Notes under the pieces: model-generated
Told to the model about the DNA's origin: nothing
Seen by the model: only the letters and a program-made list of their open reading frames with translations
Databases searched by the model: none
In this document: positions 33,666-41,173 of the stretch, one piece after another
Numbering within the stretch: position 1 is the first letter of the stretch
How the letters are laid out: each line of letters starts with the position of its first letter
Translations under genes and position numbers: made by a program
Assembly (NCBI RefSeq): GCF_000696095.1
Contig: NZ_BAYX01000023.1
Coordinates: forward strand, 1 to 64,000
Direction of reading: 5' to 3'
Length of the DNA: 64,000 bases
Source of the DNA: Rhizobium rhizogenes NBRC 13257
GTDB taxonomy: Bacteria; Pseudomonadota; Alphaproteobacteria; Rhizobiales; Rhizobiaceae

Positions 33666-34574
33666 ATGATTTCGACCGAAAACTCGAAAATGTCCGAGCC
33701 GATACGCGATGATATCGCGGCATGTGCGCCAATCAGGATAGGCGGCGTCACCCTCGTGGTTCGCGATTTGGATCGCGCGACACGCTTTTATCGGGACGTC
33801 TTGGGTCTTCAGCCAATCAGTCAGGAGGGAGCCACGCTTCACCTAGGTGCCGACGGTTGTGTCCTCATCTCCCTACTTCACGACCCGGACGCATTGCCCA
33901 ATTCGCCGCGTAGCGTCGGGCTTTACCATATCGCTTTCTTGCTCCCCTCCCGCAACGATCTCGGCGCTTGGGTCCAACACGCGACCAGTCTGGGAACGCG
34001 CTTTACCGGTGCGTCCGATCATTTTGTCAGCGAGGCAGTCTATCTTAAAGACCCCGAAGGGAACGGCATTGAGGTTTATGCCGACCGGCCGAGCTCGGCA
34101 TGGACACGGATCCAGGAGGTCATCCAGATGGGCACCGGTCCTCTAGATCTGGGCGAGCTCTCACGATCGACGACGCTTTGCTGGATTGGGATGCCGGCGG
34201 GTAGCACTGTTGGCCATGTTCACCTGCAAGTCGGCGATGTCGACTCTGCGGATTCGTTCTACGGCACGCTGCTTGGCTTCAAGATCAACGCCGCGGCACC
34301 GACGGTCAGTTTCTACAGTACCGGTGGCTATCATCACCAGATTGCTGGCAACACCTGGCAGAGCGCCGGCGCCGGCGCGCGCCCTGCGGGTACGACGGGA
34401 CTCGGAGAGGTGCAACTACTCCTGCGCGATTCAGAGACTCTGGCAGCAATCACCTCACGGCTGACGGTTGCCGGCAAGCCGCCGCGGGACGAGGAGGGGC
34501 GCCTGGTCATTGTCGATCCGTGGAACATCCAGTTGCGCCTGACTTTTTTGCCTGCGGCACGGGGAGCGCAATGA
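33666..34574 (+). CDS. VOC-superfamily protein, two-domain glyoxalase/extradiol-dioxygenase-like (CatE type)
   Basis: About 302 residues with two vicinal-oxygen-chelate domains. The first (about 25-135) has IGGVTLVVRDLDRATRFYRD and YLKDPEGNGIEVYADRP. The second (about 165-300) has VGHVHLQVGDVDSADSFYGT and YHHQIAGNTW. Candidate metal ligands are the His in GHVHL and HHQIAGN and the Glu in NGIEVY. Bacterial relatives are annotated as CatE-like catechol 2,3-dioxygenases. ATG 33666 lies behind GGAGCTTTCC. It sits between the DoxX and AzoR genes, which suits aromatic or quinone metabolism. Confidence 0.87.
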   Translation: MISTENSKMSEPIRDDIAACAPIRIGGVTLVVRDLDRATRFYRDVLGLQPISQEGATLHLGADGCVLISLLHDPDALPNSPRSVGLYHIAFLLPSRNDLGAWVQHATSLGTRFTGASDHFVSEAVYLKDPEGNGIEVYADRPSSAWTRIQEVIQMGTGPLDLGELSRSTTLCWIGMPAGSTVGHVHLQVGDVDSADSFYGTLLGFKINAAAPTVSFYSTGGYHHQIAGNTWQSAGAGARPAGTTGLGEVQLLLRDSETLAAITSRLTVAGKPPRDEEGRLVIVDPWNIQLRLTFLPAARGAQ

Positions 34575-34715
34575 ACGAGTGGGCTTCCTGGTGATGATTT
34601 CGCCCCTTCTGCCGTTCGTTCGGACGTTTGGCCGGCCTGACCCATGTGGATCTTCCTCAAAACGTACGGCCGCAGACTTCTGTCCCTCTTTCAATCTCAC
34701 CAAAGGATAAAACCG

Positions 34716-35324
34716 ATGAACATTCTTCACCTCGATTCCAGCATATTGGGCGCTTTCTCGGCCAGTCGCGACTTGTCCGCTGCGATCCTCGATCGTCTTG
34801 TCGCATTGAATCCCGACGCCAAGGTCACCTATCGCGATCTCGATGCGCAACCGCCACTGCATCTGTCGAGCGCTCATATAGCCGTCTTTCAAGGGGCGCC
34901 TGTGGACGATCCTGCACTTGGAGCCGATCTTGGCACGGGCGGTGCTTATATTGAGGAACTGTTTGCCGCCGACATCATCGTCATCGGCGCGCCAATGTAC
35001 AACTTTACGATTTCGACCCAGCTCAAATCCTGGATTGACCGCGTCGTCGTTTCCGGCAAGACCTTCCAGTATGGCGCTAACGGTCCCGAAAGCCTGCTTC
35101 CGTCCGGCAAGAAGGTTTTTCTGGCGTCCACCCGTGGCGGAGCCTATGGTGAGGGTAGCCCCGCCGCCTCTCTAGAGCATCACGAGTCCTACCTCCGCGG
35201 CGTGCTCGGGTTTATTGGACTCACCGATGTCACCGTTGTGCGGGCTGAAGGGCTGGCGATGGGCGATGATGCCAAAGCAGCGTCGATCGCCCAAGCGAAA
35301 GATCAGATCGCGGTCCTCGCCTGA
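34716..35324 (+). CDS. azoR: FMN-dependent NADH:quinone/azo reductase
   Basis: A 202-residue flavodoxin-fold reductase that reduces quinones and azo dyes by two electrons. AzoR marks are MNILHLDSSILGAFSASRDL, IVIGAPMYNFTISTQLKSWI and FLASTRGGAYGEGSPAA. A longer frame exists, but ATG 34716 behind AAAGGATAAAACCG gives the family length. It follows DoxX and VOC genes; together they look like a quinone/electrophile defence unit. No regulator was recognised next to it. Confidence 0.93.
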   Translation: MNILHLDSSILGAFSASRDLSAAILDRLVALNPDAKVTYRDLDAQPPLHLSSAHIAVFQGAPVDDPALGADLGTGGAYIEELFAADIIVIGAPMYNFTISTQLKSWIDRVVVSGKTFQYGANGPESLLPSGKKVFLASTRGGAYGEGSPAASLEHHESYLRGVLGFIGLTDVTVVRAEGLAMGDDAKAASIAQAKDQIAVLA

Positions 35325-35549
35325 CACAGGATCTGCCTTGTTCTCGCGCAAGATGCTCGGCAATGCGATCTCCAGAACTAAGCCGGTGTCGCTGGCGAGT
35401 GCTTGCCCTGGTTTGCTTTAATAAACGCTCCAACTTCCACTCGCGGCATGACTGCGATGACGGCCCTTGGATCGAGAAGGCGGCCCCATATTACCTACTG
35501 TCAAGCCGTCTACTCTGTTGTCTCGAACGACAGCCCATGCCCGTAGGGC

Positions 35550-35747
35550 GCCGCGATCAGCGTCACGAGCTCCGGTGTTCCAAGCTTTGCACGGGGGACG
35601 GTGCTGCTGATCGTGGTCGCTTCGATCCTGGTTCACGGCGTCGCCCTTACGCCGACAATGAAGTGGATCGACGACCAGCAAATGTCAACGAATCCTTCCG
35701 TCCGTTTATTGAGCGGAAGCCACAAGTCTAGCTGCCACGCAGGATGA
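35550..35747 (+). pseudogene. C-terminal remnant of a cation/proton antiporter
   Basis: A frame without start reads AISVTSSGVPSFARGTVLLI, then VVASILVHGVALTPTMKWID before a stop. This looks like the last membrane helix of a CPA1-type Na+/H+ antiporter (VASILVHGxxxTPxM pattern). The rest of the gene is absent. The surrounding gap 35325-35791 has no other credible gene, and its 3' end overlaps the space before the convergent efflux operon. Confidence 0.6.
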
Positions 35748-35791
35748 ATCCGCTCAATTCATCGGTAGAACTATCTCCGGCCCGATCTAAA

Positions 35792-36655
35792 CTAATCAGA
35801 TTGAACCTCAACAGTTGCAGTCTCGCCCGCCACCAGCGCCTCTTGGTGCGGTCCAAGTTCTATCCGAACCGGGATCCGCTGTGCGAGGCGTACCCAGGTA
35901 AAGGTTGGGTTGACATTGGCGAGCGCGCCTTTGGTATCGGAACGCTCACGATCCTCAATTCCCCCTGCGATACCTGAGACATGACCATGGAGTGGTTCAG
36001 ATGATCCGACGAGAAAAACCTCAACCGAATCACCGAGGGCAATACGTTTCACCTTACCTTCCTCGAAGTAGCCCGTGACGTAATAGGAGTCTTGATCCAC
36101 AAGCGCTGTGACGGTTGAACCCGCGTTGACGTAGTTGCCGGGCCTCAGCGAAAAATTGCTGAGCTTACCATTAACCGGCGCACGGACTGCTGTGCGATCC
36201 AGATCGAGCCGCGCCGTGTCACGCTTGACTAGCGCCTGCTTTAACAACGCCTGAGCCTGTGCCACCTCTGACCTGCTTTCCTGAATTTTCTGTTGTGTCG
36301 CCGCCCCGTCGCCCAGCTTTGCATAGAGGGCGAAGTTGTATTCAGCCTGATCTAATGTCGCCTGAGCTCCTTCGACCTCGGACTGTGCCTGCAGAACAGC
36401 CAGTTCGAAGCGCGCAGTATCGATCTTGAAGATTACATCGCCCTTGCTGACCACTTGGTTGTCCTTGACTTCGACCGAGCTGACGAGACCCGAGACATCG
36501 GGAGCCAAGTCGACAACGTCAGCATGCACTTTTCCATCCCGGGTCCATGGCTCTGTCATATAGTAGGACCATGTATGCCAGCCTAGAAAAACGGCGAGGG
36601 CCACGAACGTTGCCGTTACGCAGTAGCGGGTCAGGTTTGAGCTTAGAGCGGTCAT
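35792..36655 (-). CDS. HlyD-family periplasmic adaptor of aromatic-acid efflux (AaeA-like)
   Basis: A 287-residue membrane-fusion protein with one N-terminal anchor (CVTATFVALAVFLGWHTW) and then a lipoyl-type half (VDLAPDVSGLVSSVEVKDNQ), a coiled-coil hairpin (about 95-165) and the second lipoyl half (VRAPVNGKLSNFSLRPGNYV). It links the FUSC membrane pump to the outer membrane, as AaeA does for AaeB in p-hydroxybenzoate efflux. The frame opens 15 codons earlier, but ATG 36655 lies 8 bases after the DUF1656 stop. It is the last gene of the seven-gene phenol operon. Confidence 0.92.
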   Translation of the reverse strand: MTALSSNLTRYCVTATFVALAVFLGWHTWSYYMTEPWTRDGKVHADVVDLAPDVSGLVSSVEVKDNQVVSKGDVIFKIDTARFELAVLQAQSEVEGAQATLDQAEYNFALYAKLGDGAATQQKIQESRSEVAQAQALLKQALVKRDTARLDLDRTAVRAPVNGKLSNFSLRPGNYVNAGSTVTALVDQDSYYVTGYFEEGKVKRIALGDSVEVFLVGSSEPLHGHVSGIAGGIEDRERSDTKGALANVNPTFTWVRLAQRIPVRIELGPHQEALVAGETATVEVQSD

Positions 36656-36663
36656 GCGGGTAC

Positions 36664-36861
36664 TCACTTGAAGGCAAGCGCCATGAGGCTGAATAGGCAC
36701 ACATACATGGCAGTGTCGAAGAGACTTCGGTTGGCGATGAAGCGGTAGACTCCCCCATGCACCAGCAGCTTGCGAACCAAGCTTCCGACGAAGAGTGCCG
36801 CGATCGCAACCGGAAGGTATGAAGGGACGTAAACCCCAAACACGTCGAGCTCATTCCTCAT
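36664..36861 (-). CDS. DUF1656 small membrane protein (AaeX-like)
   Basis: A 65-residue protein with two hydrophobic helices (VYVPSYLPVAIAALFVGSLV and DTAMYVCLFSLMALAF). The order FUSC-DUF1656-HlyD is typical of Aae-type efflux systems, where this small subunit is thought to help assemble the pump. Its ATG overlaps the FUSC stop (ATGA). Confidence 0.92.
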   Translation of the reverse strand: MRNELDVFGVYVPSYLPVAIAALFVGSLVRKLLVHGGVYRFIANRSLFDTAMYVCLFSLMALAFK

Positions 36862-38831
36862 TCTGCTGCTTCCTTGAATACCGGTCCCGGTAACTTGGGT
36901 GACGGTCCGTCGGGAAACAGCGTGTAGCGGATCGATGCCAGTACCTCGCGTGTCTCTGCTTGCGTAGTTTCTGCCAGCTGGCTATCGATCACACGTAGTA
37001 GCTCGGCCCGCGCTTGACCGTCGTCACTGGACCCATTGTTATGGAGTTCCGCAATGACGCGCCTGAAGACCTCCTCCAGATTGAGGCCGGCCGCCCTCGC
37101 ACGCAACACGACCACTCGGTAGTCGCGGAGTATATCGATCCCCTGCTGGTCCGGGGGAAGGGCATTCCAACGCGGCGACAGTGCGGAAAGACGATTAACG
37201 TTGCGGTGGAGCAGGTCATGGCTTGCTCGCAGGTTGACCACGCCCCTGCCTATATCCTCACGGGCTGTTCGAAGAATGCTGCTGGCCGCCGTGGCAGGGG
37301 TCATCGACCTGACTATACCGACCACGGCCGCTGCGGCGACGAGGCCCACCGTGGTCGCGATTGCAGAGTTCAAGAACGAGGCCAAATCAAGCGAAAGCCT
37401 GTCCTGCAGACCCAGCAGTGTCGGAATATTCACGCCGAAGCCAAGGCCGTAGGCGAAGGTTGCGGGCCTGGTCATCAGAAGCCCGGTCAATATCAGCACG
37501 GGAGCGATCACCATTACCAGAAGGACGTATCCGTCAATCGCGGGAAAGATGCCGAATTGGATAACGAAGGCGATGGCTGCCGAAAAGACGGTTGCCGATA
37601 TGGTTTTTTTAATCAGCGGGACGGGGTCGTCGAAGGTAGAAAACAGGCAGCAGATCACGGCTCCCATCATGGCGGCGACATTGGTCTGTGGCCAGTGAGA
37701 CGCGATCCCCACCACTTCGACGACTCCAATTGTTCCGAGCACGGATAGTCCCGAGAGAACGGCCTTTGCGACGTCTTTGTGCGCTCCACGTATCCTGGGA
37801 CGAGATAATGGAAGTGGGCGCGCGCCGCGGTCTATCGCATTCAGTCTAGTGTTGCGGGCCCCCACCTCATCATGAAGGGTGACAAGGCTGCAGATACGGT
37901 CCGCCAAGATATGATTGATCTGACGGTTCCATGCGTCCGTTCCAGTTGTCCGAATCTCCTCCAAGCCTGAGGTTATCGTGGCGCGATCTGCGGCATCGAA
38001 GGGCTCCATTTGGGCGAGCCGTGCAGCGAGGAAGCGAAGAAAATCGGCTATTGAGGGGATGTTAGCCAAATATCCATCGCAATCCTGCCTCCGGATATCC
38101 GCGATTTCACCGGCGAGAGGGAGAAATTCCACGAGCTTGTCCAGCGCTGCATTCACAATGGGCGCACCTTCCCGAAGCTTGCTTGTGTCATAGCTCAGAT
38201 GAACGGAAAGTGTTCGCATCTCCGCGATATCAGCGGCAAGCCGGCGGATAATGTCGTTTTCGTTACGGTGCTCATTTCTCAGAATGTTGGCAATAAGGCC
38301 CATCGCTTCCAAGAACCATTTATCCAGCCGCTTTCTGACTATTGGTGCAATGGGCCTGGGGCGTACAATTCGTGTAAGCACGACCACGCATAGCGCCCCG
38401 AGAAGGATTTCTTCGACGCGCGAAACCGAATTGGTAAAAGCGGTGGCCGGAGTGTCGAGGATGGGAAAACCGGTCAATGCGGCGGAGTAACCTCCTAGCA
38501 TGAAGGCGTAGCTTCGGGGTGTACCATCCAATATGCTCCACCCGAGACAAATGGCGATCCAGAGGCCAAGCGCTGCTAAAAGCAGTTCCGGTTCATTCAC
38601 AAGGTTAGGTACGATCACCACGGTAGCGATCCCACCGACAATCGTCCCAACCGTGCGATAAACGGCCTTTGAGGTTGCAGATCCGGCTAGTGGATTCGCC
38701 ACGATGAAAACCGTGGCGACTGCCCAGTAGGGATTACTCAATCCCGCCGCAAGGGCGATATAAAGTGCGAGGGCCGCTGCTGCGAACGTCCGCATCGCAA
38801 ACACTATATCGTCCTGGGTGTAGCCGAGCAT
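36858..38831 (-). CDS. FUSC-family aromatic-acid efflux transporter (AaeB-like)
   Basis: A 657-residue inner-membrane pump. An N-terminal six-helix bundle at about residues 10-155 begins FAMRTFAAAALALYIALAAG and NPYWAVATVFIVANPLAGSA. A long cytoplasmic segment rich in charged helices follows (about 160-345), then a second helix bundle (about 350-520) with SHWPQTNVAAMMGAVICCLF. It resembles AaeB, which exports hydroxybenzoates. Its ATG overlaps the stop of the trihaem cytochrome gene by one base (TGATG), tying efflux directly to the redox genes upstream. Confidence 0.93.
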   Translation of the reverse strand: MLGYTQDDIVFAMRTFAAAALALYIALAAGLSNPYWAVATVFIVANPLAGSATSKAVYRTVGTIVGGIATVVIVPNLVNEPELLLAALGLWIAICLGWSILDGTPRSYAFMLGGYSAALTGFPILDTPATAFTNSVSRVEEILLGALCVVVLTRIVRPRPIAPIVRKRLDKWFLEAMGLIANILRNEHRNENDIIRRLAADIAEMRTLSVHLSYDTSKLREGAPIVNAALDKLVEFLPLAGEIADIRRQDCDGYLANIPSIADFLRFLAARLAQMEPFDAADRATITSGLEEIRTTGTDAWNRQINHILADRICSLVTLHDEVGARNTRLNAIDRGARPLPLSRPRIRGAHKDVAKAVLSGLSVLGTIGVVEVVGIASHWPQTNVAAMMGAVICCLFSTFDDPVPLIKKTISATVFSAAIAFVIQFGIFPAIDGYVLLVMVIAPVLILTGLLMTRPATFAYGLGFGVNIPTLLGLQDRLSLDLASFLNSAIATTVGLVAAAAVVGIVRSMTPATAASSILRTAREDIGRGVVNLRASHDLLHRNVNRLSALSPRWNALPPDQQGIDILRDYRVVVLRARAAGLNLEEVFRRVIAELHNNGSSDDGQARAELLRVIDSQLAETTQAETREVLASIRYTLFPDGPSPKLPGPVFKEAAE

Positions 38832-40147
38832 CAGTCTGCCCGAGCGGTTGATGCTAGCTTTGTGCGCATCGCTTTGACTTCATCGGTAGAAATCGCCGGA
38901 GAAACATTGCCCCATGCATTGCGGATGTAATTCGCAAGGTCTGCCGCTTCGTGATCGTTGAGCTTCCAGGCGAATGAAGGCATAGCGAACCCGGTGGGAT
39001 GCGTTGCTGTCTTTGCGCTATAGCCGCCTGACAGAATCATTCTCATGGTTGTACTGGCTCCGCCCGATCCGAGAATGGCTGTGTTGCCGCGCAGCGCTGG
39101 TCCCAAATCCTTTGCGCCGGTTCCTTCAGGGCTATGGCAGGTGGCGCACAAGCTGTCATAGGTGAGCTTTGTGGTATGGGATGGTGGCGACATCGTCGCC
39201 AAAGCTGGCATTGAGGTGGGCTCGCTTGTTTCGAGGCTTTTCAAGTACGTTGCGACCGCGTGAAGATCCGACATCTCCATATGCTGGGTCGAGTTCTGGA
39301 TTGCCTCGGCCATAGGACCGCTCGCGATGGCATGCCGGTTGACCCCGGTTTTCAGGTACTCGGCAATATCTTCTTCCGACCAATCGGCAACTTGTGGCCA
39401 CCCATTTCCATTGATGTTCGGTGCGTGCCAGTCCTGTAAGACTGCCCCAGAAAGGTAAGCACCATCTCCACCAAAAATGTTCTTAGGGGAATGGCATGTC
39501 GTACAGTGGCCGAGACCGTCAACAATGTATCTGCCGCGGTTCCATTCGGCAGATTTCGTCGCATCGTGTTCAAACTGGTCCGTATCAAGAAAAAGCATGT
39601 TCCACCCGATCATCAGAGGCCTGATGTTGAATGGAAACTTCATCTGGTTGGAATCGACAGCTTTGGTCACGGGAGACAGCGTGTCGAGATAGTATTTGAT
39701 GTCGATGATGTCGTCGTCGGAGACGTGTGCGTACGTGTTGTACGGCATGGCAGGATAGAGGCGCTTACCGTCCTCGCCCTGGCCATGCCGCATTGCAAGG
39801 AAGAACTGCTTCATCGACCAACCACCTATGCCGGTATCTTTGTCTGGCGTGATGTTGCTCGAAAGAACGACACCAAACCCGGTGTCGAGCGGGAGTCCGC
39901 CTGAGAATGGCTTGCCGCCGGAAGCGGTGTGGCAAGCAACGCAGTCTCCGACACGCGCCAGATACTCGCCGTGCGCGATACGCTCGGATGTGGGAGCGGG
40001 AAGGTTTTCCATCTCCGAACTTGTCTGGAAATGGTAAATGACATTCGCCACACCATAGCCGGCGACAACACCTACGCAACCCAGCGCAACCACGGCCGCG
40101 ACACCGCCTGCGAGCCACTTCATCTTCGTTTTCGGTAAGGAAGTCAT
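38831..40147 (-). CDS. Membrane-anchored trihaem cytochrome c (alcohol-dehydrogenase AdhB-like)
   Basis: A 438-residue periplasmic protein with an N-terminal hydrophobic segment (WLAGGVAAVVALGCVGVVAG) that may serve as signal or anchor. It has three haem-c sites: CVACH, CTTCH and CATCH. Possible axial Met lie in YPAMPYNTYAHVSDDDI and FAMPSFAWKL. This is the architecture of the cytochrome subunit of quinoprotein and flavoprotein alcohol dehydrogenases, which passes electrons to ubiquinone. ATG 40147, behind GAGGATCAATCA, starts 14 bases after the monohaem gene. It presumably accepts electrons from the flavoprotein via that cytochrome. Confidence 0.93.
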   Translation of the reverse strand: MTSLPKTKMKWLAGGVAAVVALGCVGVVAGYGVANVIYHFQTSSEMENLPAPTSERIAHGEYLARVGDCVACHTASGGKPFSGGLPLDTGFGVVLSSNITPDKDTGIGGWSMKQFFLAMRHGQGEDGKRLYPAMPYNTYAHVSDDDIIDIKYYLDTLSPVTKAVDSNQMKFPFNIRPLMIGWNMLFLDTDQFEHDATKSAEWNRGRYIVDGLGHCTTCHSPKNIFGGDGAYLSGAVLQDWHAPNINGNGWPQVADWSEEDIAEYLKTGVNRHAIASGPMAEAIQNSTQHMEMSDLHAVATYLKSLETSEPTSMPALATMSPPSHTTKLTYDSLCATCHSPEGTGAKDLGPALRGNTAILGSGGASTTMRMILSGGYSAKTATHPTGFAMPSFAWKLNDHEAADLANYIRNAWGNVSPAISTDEVKAMRTKLASTARAD

Positions 40148-40160
40148 TGATTGATCCTCA

Positions 40161-40604
40161 TCAATGGTCGCCGACCGGGGGCGCGATCCCTCTAGCGAGG
40201 TAAGTAGCGATTGCATCGAGATCGGTGTCGTTGATTTCCGCCTTCCTGAAGAACGGCATCACAGAGGCCCCCGTCCTCACGTAATATTTTGTAAGGTTCG
40301 GCGGGATGTCCTTTCGGAGCAGCAAAGCCCCCGGCTTCTCGTCACCATATCGTTTATTCAGTGCGAGCGTCGCCGGGTGATCATGGCCTACGCCGTGGCA
40401 GGAGCTGCAGTAGTAGTCAAAAAGATGCTGCCCCTTTTCAAGCCTCGTTGTGGCGTGATCAATGTCATCGAGACTTGAGTAAGGGGCGATCTGGAATGGC
40501 CCCTCTGCCTTTGCCGCACTTTCCTGAGCTGGTGCGCTATTTGCAAAGGCAAGACCTGATAGCAAGGCTACCCCAACGATCTGGAGATGAATTCTAATGT
40601 TCAT
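40161..40604 (-). CDS. Periplasmic monohaem cytochrome c (PchC-like position)
   Basis: A 147-residue protein with a Sec signal (MNIRIHLQIVGVALLSGLAF...PAQ), one haem-c site CSSCH and a candidate axial Met in GASVMPFFRKAEI. Class-I cytochrome folds of this kind form the cytochrome subunit of p-cresol methylhydroxylase and eugenol hydroxylase. Position supports this: it follows the flavoprotein and PchX-like genes in the order known for pch operons. Sequence alone cannot prove it binds the flavoprotein. Confidence 0.92.
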   Translation of the reverse strand: MNIRIHLQIVGVALLSGLAFANSAPAQESAAKAEGPFQIAPYSSLDDIDHATTRLEKGQHLFDYYCSSCHGVGHDHPATLALNKRYGDEKPGALLLRKDIPPNLTKYYVRTGASVMPFFRKAEINDTDLDAIATYLARGIAPPVGDH

Positions 40605-40619
40605 GGAAATCTCCGGGCG

Positions 40620-41159
40620 TCATGTCAACGACATGGAATTCTGCGCGGCCGCCGTGGGTCGCAGGACCCATGCGACGAGAGCTTGTCCGTCAGTGAGATG
40701 ATGACGCGACTGCGCAAGCATGGATCGCTGGTTTCTTCCCATGAAGGCACTCTCGATAGCTGCTACGTCGTGTCTCGACGGGCTATTGAAATCGGTTCGC
40801 AAATCCAGGGTCATACGGTACCGAGAGACCAACTGCTCAAGGCAGAACAAGCTGGCTGGAGTGGTCACCCCGCCAATGAGGACTTTGCCCTTTGCGAGGG
40901 AGGTGCGTATGGAGCTGTTCCAGACGTCGGTGACATCACCTTGGATTGCTCGCGTTTCTCCGACCCGATCGGTCATGCGGGCCGCAAACAGCCGTGCCGC
41001 GGGAAATCGTGAGTCAAAAACAAGAAGTTTCGCGGAGCTGCCTGCAGTTGGACGGCCGGTCGCCTGGGATGCAATCCCATCGCCAGCCATTGCCACGGCG
41101 ACACCTGTAAGAGCTGCGCGGATAAAGCCACGCCGATGCATAAGGGCAAACTTTTCCAT
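40620..41159 (-). CDS. PchX-like protein with twin-arginine signal, function unknown
   Basis: A 179-residue protein beginning MEKFALMHRRGFIRAALTGV, a Tat-type signal (RRGFIRA) followed by a hydrophobic stretch. The mature part has no cofactor motif I recognise. It lies between the flavoprotein and cytochrome genes. Pseudomonas pch operons have an uncharacterised gene, pchX, in the same place, so this may be its counterpart. The longer frame to 41201 overlaps the flavoprotein gene, so ATG 41159 (15 bases past its stop) is preferred. A maturation or assembly role is a guess. Confidence 0.8.
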   Translation of the reverse strand: MEKFALMHRRGFIRAALTGVAVAMAGDGIASQATGRPTAGSSAKLLVFDSRFPAARLFAARMTDRVGETRAIQGDVTDVWNSSIRTSLAKGKVLIGGVTTPASLFCLEQLVSRYRMTLDLRTDFNSPSRHDVAAIESAFMGRNQRSMLAQSRHHLTDGQALVAWVLRPTAAAQNSMSLT

Positions 41160-41173
41160 GTAATTACGTCCTG

